A stretch of 64,000 nt of DNA from Cryptomeria japonica (GCF_030272615.1 NC_081412.1:685698583-685762582); one strand, 5' to 3'. Positions 14,501 to 29,500 are shown, counted from the first letter of the stretch. Translations and numbers: made by a program. The notes: a model not told the origin generated them from the letters alone.

Positions 14501-17500
14501 TGTCTTTTTGTCTTGCCTTCATTTGCATCCCCAAAACCCTAACATTGGTGCTTTCTTAAGAGGTATTTAGGCATGAAATGTTTCTGTACTTAGACAAATT
14601 TATGCCTTGTCAACCCCCCTTGAGATTAACTTAGGGAAAAGCTAAAAACCTAATGATGGATGCATGGATGGGTCCCGACTACAAGGCCTGATGAGGTACC
14701 CATGCACCAACAAATGAAATCTCTTATAACTGAAGAAAAGGAGAAAATCACATGGGAAAAATAAAAAAACTCCTCTCCAAAGGAGAGAAAATGAAATAAC
14801 TACACTAGTAAGAGAAGGATAGAAGGAATCAATGTGATCCCCCAAAAGTTACCTTTTCACCAATGCTTGGTTGGCGTTCCTTTTGAAGTTCAAAACCTTG
14901 ACATACTTCAATATAATATTTTATGGAGTCAAAGTTTTGAAGTCTTCTTACTCTCATATCGAGTTATGGTCCTTCCTGAAGTCAATTCCCAACAACAATC
15001 TGATAGTGAATATTTTTTTAGGATCAGAGTTTTGGAGTTTTTTCACTTGGTTAGCATTCCTTTTGGAATCCAACCATGACATGCTTCAATGTACTAGCAT
15101 ATGCTATTAGCACGTCAAACTTCCCTACCTCAAAGTACTTGTTGGAAGGCATCCTCAATCTATGAACTTTGATACTCCTTGGGCTGCTTGTTAAAATTCC
15201 AAAATGACTGTTTTTAGATGCTTGAATATAATGATGTCTAATGGAATATGTTGGGATATTGGATTTCATTACAAGACAAGTTAATTAGAATTACTAATGG
15301 ATTTCTTGTGTTATTGGATCAGACTTATTATTGAAGATACTGTTGATGCTAACAATGGGGTTGCTTGATTCTGATTCTAATCTAGAGTGCATTATATTTT
15401 CCCTAACATCAAAAATATATATCTATTGCAAATTATTTCTTAGGCCAACCTACCTTGGAAGTTGCAATTTTTTCCAAGTGTGAGTTTTAGAGGGCCCAAA
15501 TTCCTTAATGTCTATAAATTCAAATTATTGGCTATGGATGAATCCTAGGACGACTTGCTAATATGCAAAATATAAATCACCTATATAAAAGGAGTGTCAC
15601 TCATCATTTTTTTTAATAGAAAAAAAGAGCCTCATCATCTTAGATGGAAATTAAACCATCATACATGACTATATCAAGCCTAAATCTAATATTCCAAGCC
15701 TGGGAAACATAGAGAGAATGATACATAGTAGAATTCATTGGGATAAATCAGAATCTAGAAACTTTTGCAGGTCCTTTTAAGGCTTAGTCAACCGCCACTG
15801 AAGGAGCAATCCATAACAAAGAAGGTTAGAGTTGTCAAGAGCCCAATTTGCTAGCCTATCCTCTACTTTATTGCGTTCTGGGACCATGGCTGAATTGAAA
15901 CTCCTGGAACTTGTCTTGCAAGCTTTGAATCTTCCCCAACTCTCTTTCTATTTGCCAAGTTTTGCTATGGAATCCCTTAGGATCAGATAAAAGGCTAATG
16001 ATTACCTTTGGGTCAGATCTAATTTGTAGCAAAGTTGCATGGAAATAGATACGGATACGGTATTGGATACAGATATGGCCATTTTTTAAGACCCTCAATA
16101 TGGATATGGTTGAAATGACATTCATAAAAAACACATGCACATATTTTTAACACAATTTTTTCTAAGTTATTAGAGGAGATTTTATTGCTTTAAAAGCAAT
16201 ATAGACAGATAATTGCTACATACATAATTATAAGTTGATTTAACAATTTACAATTTGCAAAAAATAGTAGAGTTGCATTGGAAGATAACCCAAAAAATGG
16301 GTCGCTGAAATAGAAAAATATTTCATTTGTGTTCCTCATTTAGTGTAGGTTTTGTTTGTGCCAAAAAAAAATTGTATGATTGAAGTTTTTTTAAGTTAAG
16401 TTTAGGAAGATTTACGTCAATTTTTTTAATCAAATTTTTTATATCGCACAATATCCAACATGGTTGAAAAATCAAGGATTTTTGGACACGTGTGGGTATG
16501 GTATCTGATGTGTATCCATGTTCTTATCGTACAGAGATACGCACACCCAGCAAAGGAGTATTCGTCTACTCTGATTTGTAGTTTTTGCCACCCAATTTTG
16601 AAAGGCTCTTATATTCCTTCATAAACAGCTTTGATCTCTGTTAGATTATTGGTTGTATGTCCCAATTTTTCAGCAAAGAAGAAGGCTAGATATTTATTTG
16701 AATATTTACCAATGCCTTATACTAACCTGTCCCAGATTGCCCCTTAAGGCACCATCCATGTTCAACTTACTATTCCCAAAAGGAGGAGTTGTCCAAGGTC
16801 TATCCAATTGATTTTTCTTTTGAGGTTGGAAGGCAGGCATTATTGAAGTCTTGGATTACAAAGAGAGTTGTTTACTTAAGGAATGCTGCTTATAAATTCT
16901 TAATGCGTTGAGTTGACCCTTTTGAGGCCATAATAAATTATCTATGTTACCCTGAGTTTTTGAGACGAGGGCGGAAGGGGATGGCTACATGAACATAGGG
17001 TAAATTAAAATACATTGGCGAATTTAAAATATTCATATGAAAACATCAATAAAGCATGCACATATACATTATATAACCTTAACATATAAGAACTAGCAGA
17101 ATTCTTATGCCAAATTTGTGTTAAATTGAGAGTCAAAGTCAAATTGCTTATAGAATTCATTGTCAAAATTCACTGGTCAATATGCAGAATTTATAGGGAA
17201 GTCCCGTAGGCATCCCCTATCCCCGGGACAAGGATGTGTAATGTCCCCAACTTTGACCTTACATCATCAGTACTTCTTCAATTTTGTGAAGTCTCTAAAA
17301 GAGACAAAGTTGCAAAATGAATCAAGAGATCTTTATTGGAAGACATTGAATGAAGGATGAACGGCAAATGCATGGAAAGATATCAATACCAGTCACTTAA
17401 CACTATCGATTACATAATCAATAAAGGATGCTTCTGATTAACTAATCGATACTCCATGACAAGAGACTTGTCGCTAAGACCAGATTTATTATGTTTGAGG

Positions 17501-20500
17501 ATTGGTGTGATACTACCCAGGCCCGATCAATTATACATCGATGATAATTGGAAGCAAATTAAGTTTGAAGTCAGCAAGCATACTTGAAGATGATATATAC
17601 AAGAATGATCGACATCATTATGTTGATTTCTCATCAAATGTTATCAATGCCAGGAGTAGTAAACAAATATCAATGATTACTAAGGATGAATAATACTATA
17701 GTCAGCGCTTGTTATGAGAAGAATATCAGTGGTAACGATAGTCAATGACGGTGATCAATTCATGAGGACAGCGATTAGTGAGAAGACTAATCGATGGTTT
17801 TGAGATGATTACGTTAGCAATATGGAAAGGTGTGATTAGTTAAGTTTGACCAAATGTAAGAAGAGATGCAATTTGTTTGTGTTGTGATACTTCTAAAGAG
17901 ATGTAATTGGGAAGGGATGTGTCCTTTCATAATTCAAGGGGTGCATCCCTTCTATCTAGCAGGGTATAAGAGGAAGATCAAAATGGAATCATCGAACATT
18001 TCTTCTTTTATACATATCCAGTATTAGATCTGCTCTTTGAGCACATTGCCTCTCGGCAAATCAGTGGCAGAATTATCAAGATTGTAAATCAGACAGCCAG
18101 CATATTGCACATTCATCAAGATCAGATCGACACAGCAATACTATCGCTATAAGTGATAATTGAAGGCATTGCAGACAAGTATTAATCAGATATAGCAGTC
18201 ATTATTCTAGTTGCAAGATATGGATATTTGTATTGATAAGCGATATCAATACATTGCATATTTCAGATTGATTAATTAGACAAAGCAATCAAATTGCTAA
18301 AAGCAATACCTATCGATTGCACAAGCATTCATAGCATATTTCATAAGTATATATATATATTAGGCATTGCTAAACATTCCATATCAATATTGCATAGGTA
18401 CATATATTTATAGCAGAAAGAGCAACAGATATTTGATGAAACAACTTTTCTTGGTTTTCTTGGCAACTATTCGACAAAGTAAGTAGTAGGAATTGGGTAA
18501 TTGTTCCGGCTTTCCTAGTTGACCAAAGAGGGACATTACAGGATGCCTGAAAAAAAACCCGGGGACGCACTCTGTAAATTATGCATACAAGATTTTGTGA
18601 AAGAATGATGGATCTCCTAATAGACTCTTGTATGGCTATTGTTCCAATTTTATGTAGTTCTGTTGATATGTCTTTTGTACACGACCAAACACATAATAAA
18701 ATACCTAAAGGTACATTATCCTCTCTTGAACAAAGTTTCTCGATTGCTGAAGATCTTGCCCAAGGATCAGTTGGAGTAACTCCAAGGTTCTAATATGTAG
18801 GTTCTCTACGTGTGGATAAGCTCTTTGCGGTACGATGTGATTTTGCTGGAATCACAAGGGGACTTACATTTGATGACCTGAACGTTTTATTTGCTGGAAT
18901 CACAAGTCCTATTTACTAACTGGAAGATAAAGAAATGGCAAAAGATACAAGGTTCAGGAAGTCTGCTCTAAGACCTAGAATGCGAGAAGATGAATGAATG
19001 ACTAGGTGGAGTCCTACTGGGCTGGGTCTCACCATCAGGTTGAACAATTCAACACCAACTCAGTGCGATATTCTAAGGGATGTTTCAAATATGTCCAAAT
19101 CGTACACCATCAGATACTGATCACCATTCAAGATAATGCGTGAACAACAGAGGTGTTATGACTCGGGATTAAGCTCGTTCTATGCCAGTTGACCACGCAA
19201 GGCGCTCTTACAGTCAGCAAAAGGTTAGTGGTTTGGACTAGGTGGATTCCATGCGAGTGCATTCAATAACTTCTTTCATTCAATTTAATTATCTATCATC
19301 TAAAATGAAGATTCAACAAGAGATCATGCATATTGCAAAGAAACAACACACGTCACCATAACTTCAATGAAAATGGAGTTTATTTACAATCAATGGCAAC
19401 AATTTCTTGCCTTGTCCTCCTAATCTACTCTAATTGCTATTCTATCAGCTGACTATTCACTATTTCTAACTATTCACCCACTATTCACTATTAGCTAACT
19501 ATTAACCTTTACAAATGAAGAGCCAGAGCTTTATATAGAGAACTCCTTTACAAAGTGACAGCTCTGATTGACTTAGAACCAATGGCTAGGATTGCAAAAT
19601 AGAAACCCTAATTAGGGTTTGTTACAACAAACTTCCTTAGCCAATTAGAAAATTACATTCCAAGGGTGAGGACCAATAGGAAGCAGGGGTAGGTACATCG
19701 AAGTTTGTGTCGCCTCCAGTAAATTAGGTACATTGAATCTGGTCATGCTGAGGTGGACCAATCCGACTGGAAGAATGATGATTGGGATGCCACCTTGTCT
19801 AACGCTTGTGACTTGGTTGATCCTCTTCTGTCTTTTGACATGATGAATGATGTACTTCCTTTGCTTGACCAGGCTTCCTTATTGTCAAGTCTTCCTTCTC
19901 TAGTAGCATATCTTCGCCTGGAAGTGCTGGCAAAGTCCTTTCTTTGTCATCTTGTGAAAGAATGAAGTCTTGAGGTTAACTCGAACTCCTTGAACAGCCC
20001 TAGTCTTCCAATGCTTCAAAGAACCTTGAGTCTTCCCTTTTGCCTGTAGAACGTCCTTGATGACGATGGACCGGAAGAGGTCGTCCTTGTTCTGGCCTGG
20101 TCTTCTTTCATCTGCAAAACAAACCAAAAGATGATTAAGGACACATAATAAATTCATTCTAACATAGCATTTTCTACCTTAAATCGTCAACAAGAAGATA
20201 TCAAAATGAAGTTTGCTCAAGATTCTCCCCAAGGACAGGCCCTATAAGAATTTCACTCTGGACCTTTTGAAAGGGTTAGGAGCGAAATTTGCATTCCTGG
20301 CCAATTTAGACCTCATTTCATCATAATCTCACAACTAGCCCTTTGCCTAGCTCAAACAGGGTAAAAAAATAGGAGTTTCAAAGGCTTTCGCTCTGGACCC
20401 TTTGGAAGGGTCAGGAGCGAAATTCTAGTTTAGGCTCAAGTTCTGTCACTCCTCCACTCCGAAATGTCTTCCAAGGCAAGCATACACTAGTCCTCTCTCC

Positions 20501-23500
20501 ACCAAGGCCTGGGAATCCATCTCTTGACCTTCATCATGAGCAGGTTAGGTAAAATTGAGAATTTCGCCTTGAACCCTTAGGAAGGGTCAGGAGCGAATTT
20601 CTTCCCTTAGCTCAAAATACTTACTTCTTTCACTCACAATCCCCTCTAAGGCATGCTTGTGGCAATCTTTAAGTCCAATCCACCTTGATCACTGTCTTGG
20701 CCTAGCACAAATTTTGAAGAAAAAGGACATTTTTGTGAATTTCGCCCTGGACCCTTTGGAAGGGTAAGGAGCGAATTTCTAGTTTTAGGCTTGATCTTAT
20801 GCTTCCTTTACCTCAATTCATCTTGCAAGGCAAGAATACCTCACTCCACCTTCAACCATGCCACAAGAATCCATGTTTTAGCTTCACCCAAGGAGAAAAT
20901 AGTGGATTTGAAGAATTTTGCTCTAGACTCTTTGGAAGGGTCAGGAGCGAAATTCGTGTTTTGCTTGTTTTCCCTCACTCAACTCCATTCCTCTCACTTT
21001 GTTCTTACTTGATTCTCACCTTTGGATCTATCTCTCAACATAACAACACTTGCTTGACCTCAACATGGCTAAAAAGGAGAATTTCACTAAAAAACCATGG
21101 CCAGGGACAGAACCTATTTAGGATTTCGCCCTGGACCCTCTGGAAGGGTCAGGAGCGAAATCCTTATCCAAGCTTAAAATCTTCATTTCTGGAGGCGACA
21201 ATCCATTCAAGGGCAATCCTAGGGGCATCTCCCAACTTCTCCCACCTTGGTCTAGGCTAAGCTTGGTATAAAAATGAAAGGAAAAGGTAGTTTTAAGGAA
21301 TTTCGCTTTGAACCCTTTGGAAGGGTCAGGAGCGAAATTCATATTTTGAGCTTATTCTTTCATTCCTCTCACTTCCATCCACCTTCAAAGGCAAGGTCAC
21401 GCCACTTCACACCCATCCAAGCCATAAAAACCAAGGATTTGACTTGCTTTGAAGGGAAAATAGGTGATTTTAGGAAATTCACTCTGGACCCTTTGGAAGG
21501 GTCAATAGCGAATTTCATGATTTGGCTCAATTCCTTCAAATTTGATAATCACTAGCAAGTCAAAGTCACACCTAAGGACACTTCCAATCCTAATTCACCT
21601 TGAACCACCCTAGACTTGGCATAAAGTTGAGGGAAAAGAGTGGTTTTGTGAAATTTCGCTCTGGACCCTTTGGAAGGGTCAGGAGTGAATTTCTCATTCT
21701 AGACTTGACTCTTCATCTTTTCAATCCCAATCTTATTTGCAAGGTAAAATTCCATCACTCTTCACCCAAGGAACAAGGTTTGAAGCCCAAGCATGGAAGC
21801 AAATGAGGTTAATAAAGAATTTCGCTCTGGACCCTTTGGAAGGGTCAGGAGCGAAATTCATGTTTTAGGCAAAATCTTCATCTTTCAAAGCGTCCAACTA
21901 CCCCTCAAGGCAAGAACATACCAATCCACCCTCCAACATGCCAACGCCTAGCCAAAACAAGGAAGAAAATAAGAGCTATAAGGATTTTCGCTCTGAACCC
22001 TTTGGAAGGGTGTTGTGACCATTTCACACATCGCCCCATCGCAAATGGGGACCCCCTCTTTTTGCTTGTTTTTCGCTCGTTTTTGCTTTCGTTTTTAGGG
22101 TTTTGTTAGTTAGTTGGTTGTCTGGATTTAGGGCCAAGCCTTAGGGTTTTAAATTTTGCCTTTTCAAGCCAAAATCCAGTCGTTTGTTGAGAGCTTTTGA
22201 GCTTCCTTTTCTGGAATGCAAATTTTGAATGCAATGATTTCGCCAAAATAGTCTAATTTTCAATTGGAATGTTCATACGGAGCTTAAATTTGTCTAAGTG
22301 TTGATCGTCAATGTGAATTTTTGTCCGATTGAATATTTTGACCAAATTTTGACTTTTTGAATTTTGATCCTGGGCATTGGAATTGATTTGTTTTCGCCTC
22401 GTGAAGTGTTAAAATGTGAAAAATCTTGTTATTTTGGCCTCCAGGAGCAAAATCGCTCCTGTCCCTCAGTGAAGGACGGGAGCTCAATTTCAAATATCTC
22501 ATCATCCTTGCAGAGTCCAGACAAATTTTACGTTTGAAGTGATGGAGAACGGCGAGATCTTTCCATTGAATATAAATTGAAGATTTTCATGAGCACAGAA
22601 ATGCCTCCAGGAGGAAAATCGCTCCTGTCCCTCAGTGAAGGACCGGAGCTACAATTCAAATTTCGCCTTGTCCTTGCAAGATTTCGAGAGCTTAATGATT
22701 TGAGGACGTCCGAAGGAAGATGCTTTGCCAAATGAATATAATTTAAGATGCAAAAACGAAGGAGAATGACCTATATTGACCAGTTCGCTCCTGTCCCTCT
22801 CCAAGGGACCAGGGCGAGGTACCTTGTAGCTCTCGTCCCTCTCCCAGGGACCAGAGCGATTTCCTTCATTACGCAAAATCCAGACAAGGGTCAAGGCAAG
22901 TTTACGTTCAAAAACAAAGGAGAACATGAGATGAACGCATTGAATATAAATTGAAGATTTTTGGGACGTCCATACCAGTGTTAAATGCCTAGTTCGCTCC
23001 TGTCCCTCAGGAAGGGACCAGAGCGATTTTTGATATAATTGCTTTTCTTGCAAAGTTACAAATGACGTCAAGGCATGGATGAATGGAGTGGAGCATGACA
23101 AATCCATTGAATATAAATTTGGAAGGTGACAAAGTAAAATGAAGGCCACAAGAGCAAGTTCGCTCCTGTCCCTCTCCAAGGGACCAGGGCGATACAATGG
23201 TTGTATTGCTTCTTGTTCATGTTTAAACCGATCCAAGTCAAGACGAAGGGTGGCGAAGACATTTTAGGGCATTTTCATCAAGCGCAAGGTTGTAAAGGTC
23301 ATCACATGGAAGGAATGTGCACTCTAAGACCCATATCGCTCCTGTCCCTCTCCAAGGGACCAGAGCGATATTTCCATTAAGGCATCGATTTCAAAGGACA
23401 AGCAAATATTAAGTTACCAAGAGGACTTAAAGGACGTCATTTCACGCAATGAAGATAATTGCAAGTTGGTAAAAACAAGAACAAGCTCGCAATGATGAAC

Positions 23501-26500
23501 TTCGCTCCTGTCCCTCAGGAAGGGACCAGGGCGATGTTAGATGTATTGATCATTTTGAGCAAGATTTACGTAAGGACAAGATTTCGCAAAGTCTTAGAGG
23601 GTCCACGGAAGGGTAGAAAGGTGATGCATGAAGATTTCAAACGTTAAATAATCACCAAATTGGACCTAGGGATCATATCGCTCCTATCCCTCTCCAAGGG
23701 ACCAGGGCGATTTGCTTTGGATTCCTTGTTTTGCTTTCAAGATCAAGCTAAGTCAAGACGCCCTAAGATAACATATGTTCCAAGGCATCGTTTGAAGATA
23801 ATTCGCAAAGGTCTTGAACGTCCAAACATCGCCAAATAATGTAAAGACCTCACATCGCTCCTGTCCTTTGGACAAGGACCAAGGCGATATCAACAAAGGA
23901 GCACGCATAGGTCAAGGCCAGGCGAGGATAAGCAAGGTAAGGGACATCGTTGGGAAGACGTTGCAAAGGAGATCGAAGTTTAAAGTCGCCAAGATCAAGG
24001 AAAAATCATGGATCGCTCCTGTCCCTCTCCAAGGGACAAGGGCGATGGTCTCTTTAATACGTCCAAACACATAATGAAGACAAATGGAATAAGCGCGAAA
24101 GGAATGGGCATAGATGTTATTCGCCTTACAATGGAAGTTCGAAGGTCAAAGATACAAGATGAACGTGAAGATCATGGAGATCGCTCCTGTCCCTCTCCAA
24201 GGGACAAGGGCGATGTTAGGCAAAACACACGATATTCTTTGAAAATCACGTTAAGACAAGGACGCACAAGGTTTTAAATGACATTTGGAAGATGATACAA
24301 GGAAAGGATCGTACCAAGATGGAGAATTTCGAGCAAGAACTTTAGGATCGCTCCTGTCCCTCTCCAAGGGACCAGGGCGATAATGGTCATAAGATGCACT
24401 TGCTCGCACAAGAAAGAAATTCAAATTCGAAGGACCACCAGATGATCGATTTGGAACGTGGAAATGAAGGAGTTGAACGTTGAAAACGCAAGAATCAAGA
24501 CCAAGATCGTGGATCGCTCCTGTCCCTCTCCAAGGGACCAGAGCGATGAGGTACGTCCCTTTATTTTCATATTTTTGGCGCCAAATTAAACAATTCAAAT
24601 ATCCTTAAATGCTAAATCGATTTAAAAATTGAAAATCTTATTTATTTAGCAATTAATATGGCGTTAATCTTTATTAATTATTTTTGCCTTTATTAAAATC
24701 GAAATTCTCATTTAAAAAACGCAAGGCATTAATAGTTAATTATTTAATTAATAAAAAATCGATTTCAAGCGCTCATTTAAGGAGGTCGGCCTTGTCATTT
24801 CATTGCAAATCATTTAAAAACTGGTTTTATTTTTATCAAGTCGGCCTAAGGGGTGAAGGATGAACGCGCTATATAAGGGGAGTGGAATTATCATTTTCTA
24901 CCTCATTATTTTACCTTCCTTCATGCGAATTGAAAGAGGCGAATATAGTGCGAATATTATCCAAGGTGGCGTAGACACTTCAAAGGTAGTGCGAGTTTCA
25001 TTCAACCAAGGGTGGCGCGCTAAGTTATCTAAAGGTGGTGCGATTTCAAACCAAAGGTGGCGCTAATATAGAGTGCGAATTACGTTGAAGACCAAGGGTG
25101 GTGCGAATTTGTAGACCACGTCCAAGGCGATAATTGAAGATCACATTCTCTCCGGAGGTGGCGAAGTCAATTTTGAGGAGATCATATCGAAGATTACTTT
25201 ATACCTCAAATTTTGCCTAGGCGAATTTTGTTTTTGCATTCTAGAGTTAGCTCTCTATCGAGGTATGACGATTTAATTATTATTGCTTTTTTCATTCATC
25301 GTCATATTTCAAATTTTGAAATTTTGATTCTTGAATTTCTCTTGGTTCAATCGTTGTATTTTAGGAAATGATGAGTCTAGAGACTTATCATGAGGTTTCC
25401 TAAAATTTATCTCTCTTATTTACGTTATTTATTGCAAAATCTATTTCTTATAATGGAATGTTGTGTAGGTATGGCGACCCCAAAGGCGGGAGCATCCACC
25501 AGTCGCTCGGCTCTCATGAAAGAAGATCAGAAGACCGAAGAAGTGGAGACCAAGATCGTGTCTAAGTGGAGCAACATTGGAGATACCAACTTGGGGAACT
25601 TTAGCACGAAGAAGTTTCGAGAGGTCCCTTACATCGGCAAGCCATCACCTGTCGCCCGGAGAATAATAGAGAGTGGCATCATCAAGGCGGCCGGTTTTCC
25701 TCCAGCTATTCAGTGCCACGAGTTGATGATCGAGTGTGCCCGTCATTACAATCCACAGTCCAGGACGATTGTGTCCAATGAGGGAAACACTTTGGCGTAC
25801 CTTTCAGAGGAAGCCATAAGTGAAGCTTTCCATCTTCCAGAGCACAGGGACATGATATACAAGAGCGTTGAAGGAGCCAGATCAGTGTACGATGATGATC
25901 CAGATGCTTGCCTAAGCATAATCAACAAGAACTGGCTACTTAAGAGTCGTCCCCGTCTGAGCAAAGTACCGAACACACCACACAGGATTGATTTCCAGGA
26001 GGAGTACAGAGATTTGATTACCATGCTCAACAGAATTACAGGAGCACCTCATGCCTTCTATTTTGAGAAATGGATGTTTTACTTCATCCAGGTGATTGTT
26101 CAAGGAAAGGGTACAATACATTGGGCTAGGATAATTAGCCATTGCTTAGACGTACAGTTGAGAAGACTCAGGGCTACTAAGTCCTTCCACATGAGTTCAT
26201 ATGTCATCTATGCCTTAATCAGGAGCGTTGAGTACGCAGGACTACCTCACAGAGGAGTGATTGGTAGAGGACCCGGCGAGGTCAGAGTTTGTGAATCCTA
26301 TACCTACTTGCATCATCCACCAGGGAAAAACTACAAGTTAATCAATGATACTTTCACGATGAACATCACAAGGACGTTGCAAGGAGGGATTCACAACAGA
26401 TTATCTCAGGATGCCCAGGAATTCATCAAGAGGTACGGTGCTTGGTTCATTCAGTTTCCCAAGTTCACTTACATTAGAGTGTATGGATGTCCTTTACCTC

Positions 26501-29500
26501 CATACATGTTGCCGAGGTACCCGACAAACAGAATTGTGTTACTTGAAGTAACAAGGCAGTTGGCAGCATACGTGAAGGCATTCAGACACAGACATCAGAA
26601 TGGAGTTCAGGTACCTATTATTTTGGGTAATTCAGTTGAGGTATGTCCTAATGTCTTAGCCATGGATGATGCAGAGAAGGAGTTAGCCTTGTATCCTTTT
26701 TCATCTTTTGCTTGGAGGAATAGTTTTGATCCACTTGGACATTTAGAGGAGACGGTCGGTAGAAGATTTAGACATGAATACCAAATTGAAGATTTTATGA
26801 TGAATCTCCTAGATGATCTCGAAGTGAAACGAAAGATACATTCTAGATTGCCTTTGGATTTCATCAGGAAATGTAAGATTTACAGAGTAGCCGACCAAGC
26901 TCAGGACAACGGCAGGCACATCCAATCTTCATATGATAGAGAAAGCAAGACAATAAGTTTGAATTGGAATGAGCCCGAGGCCGTGGATTTAGATGATTTG
27001 ATGGCACCAGTCTTGTCTTGTACTCGTAGATGGGTAGACGTTCAGCATCAGAAGTTGAGAGAACAGGGCATAGCCATGTCTTTTACTTTGGAAGAAAAGC
27101 CATCCGAAGGTGGAGCCAGTGTTAGTGAAGGCAATCCTAATCCTAGGAATTCAGGTGAAGGTAACCTTCGATGTGCCAGTGAGGGCAATTTCCATTCGAG
27201 AGGTTCGAAGAGAAAGGAAAGATCAGAAAAGAAGGAGTCTTCCAAGAAAAAGCAAGGTGCCAACAAAGATCAAACACCAGGTACTTCTTCCAGGCCAGAG
27301 GATAGAACAGTTCGAGTGGAAGAGTCCATGGAATCGATGGTACAGAATGATAGACAGGAGGAAGGACAGGCACAGCATGTTTCATCCGATGGACCTCTCC
27401 AAGACTATGATTTAGATAATGATAATGAAGTGACATCTCCTCCCAGACAAGAAGAAATGGTACATAAAGAAATTCAAGTTCAAGAGACAAGATCTAATAT
27501 CCCAGATTGGTTGAAGGAAAGATTGACTAAGGTGATCGTAATTGAGGACGAGGACAGTGCAATTGATTTAGAGAGCCTCGTGGGACGTTCACATATGACA
27601 ACAGAGAAAAAGAAGGCTACAAAGATGTCCAAGATGATTCGAGATGAGACTGGATCTAGAAAACTGCAGATAGCTACACCGGCAGCAGACAAATATGAGG
27701 GTGAGATCCTAGCAGAAGACTATCATATACAAACTATTGAGTTAGGCCCATCCACAGCAGAGCAGACTTTAGATGATGCCACCGACACATTTGAGGCATT
27801 GAAGGACAAGTTTAGAGAAGAAGTAGAAAAGAATAGAAAGCTTGAGAAAGAGGTCGGTGCATGGAGGACATATTTCAGTCACATCAATGAACCTTTGGGA
27901 CGTCAGGATCCAGTTAGATCACCATTGCAGGCATTGCCCCTTCAATCAATCAATGAAGCAGAAAGATTCAGGAACCTGGTCCAGCGTACATGTAGTTGGA
28001 TGGATAGGTCTCACACGGTGGCCATAGAGTTTGTTACAAGGATGTCGAAGATCACCCATCAGGCTATCCAAGTTCTTGAGATTATTCACAGATTGATGGC
28101 AACAGTAGCTGCATTTGCCCATACCAAGGACGTTGTCATCCCTGTCTTGAAAGTTATAAGACACACATCCAGAAGAATTTTAGCACAAGAGAGGATCTTA
28201 GAAGGTGATTCTCACAGTTTGTTTCAGTGGTCAACCTTACTCCATATAAAGAGTGTTCTCTTTGAGGACATCAGTGTTAGATGTGGTCAAGTTGAGGAGG
28301 TGATCAATCCGATCCAGGACAGAGTATTTGAGGTACTTCGTACCATTCTTGGCAGAAGGATCGAGGTCGAGACAGATGTGGATTTACAAGAATTTGAGGA
28401 TAGAATCAAGATCATCTTTCGCAAGGACGCAGATGTTACAGATGAACAGTATGATCAGATGTATGCCATCATGCTCCTGATTGATAAAACAAAGGAACTT
28501 GAACCTACTTGGGACACAGCTCTTCTAGATGCATTTGATCAGGTTATCCACTTAGAAGAGAGTATCAAGAATCTTCCCGAGATTCCAATCACAGAAATCG
28601 AAGGAATCGTGACAAAATTCATTGCATATGCTAAGAAAGAGAATTGGAAAGGGAATAAGATTCTAGATGAAAGGTTGTTACAGATGACATGACATCTTAT
28701 TTCTCATTGGTTGATACCTCCTAGATTTTTGTGCCAAATTTAATATTTGGCTATGTATTTAATATTGTTCAGTAAAAAGGAGGTCATTTGTAACAAACCC
28801 TAATTAGGGTTTAGGTGTCATGATCTTGTTCATTGATTTGCTTTCAATCTGGACCTTTCATTGTAATTGGGGATGCTATTTATACCCCCATTTTTCATTT
28901 CAAGTGATAATAGAAAAATAGTGAATAGTGTGAGAGATAATAGTTGATAGAGAGATTAGAGTTGGAAGCAATTTCTATTTTGTAGCAAGATTGAGTCTTG
29001 AAGAGAGAAATTCAAGCAATTGTTGTATATGATGACTTGGAAATCAATAAAATATTGAAGTTATGGTGTTTTGTTGCAAATTTCATAAGTTATCTTCATG
29101 GTTGTTGGATGTACTTGAATCACGCTCAATCGAAGTAGTTTGTTAATTTGAAAGACTAAGTGTGAGATTTGATATTTGGTAGGATTCGCAATCCAAACCA
29201 CTAGCTTCTTGCTGATTGTAGGAACGCCTTGTGTGGTCGACTGGAAAACATTTTGAGTCCTTAACCTTCAAGCATTTTCGTATCTAGGATATGTACCTTC
29301 GTAGTAGTGTCCTTGGTCTTTGATGCATTGAATACCATTATTACCTTAGAAGATCGCACTAATTTCAATTGAGTTGTTATCTTATGGCAAAATTGAAGTT
29401 GGTTGAATCTTGCCAAATCTCATTCATGCTAAGTCGTTCATAGGGTTAGGCTAGATTAGACTTCCTTAAACCCTGTCCTTTTTCCATTTTTTTGAAAGTT

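Noticed and set aside
22448-24550. CRISPR-like array (short palindromic repeats with unique spacers)
   Set aside because: Spacing of about 166 bp is far too long, repeats are diverged, the context is plant nuclear retroelement DNA, and there are no cas genes.
25390-25470. Upstream in-frame ATG giving a 1100-residue ORF
   Set aside because: The extra 27 codons fall in a likely intron: a good acceptor ends at 25468, and the related copies start at the equivalent of 25471.
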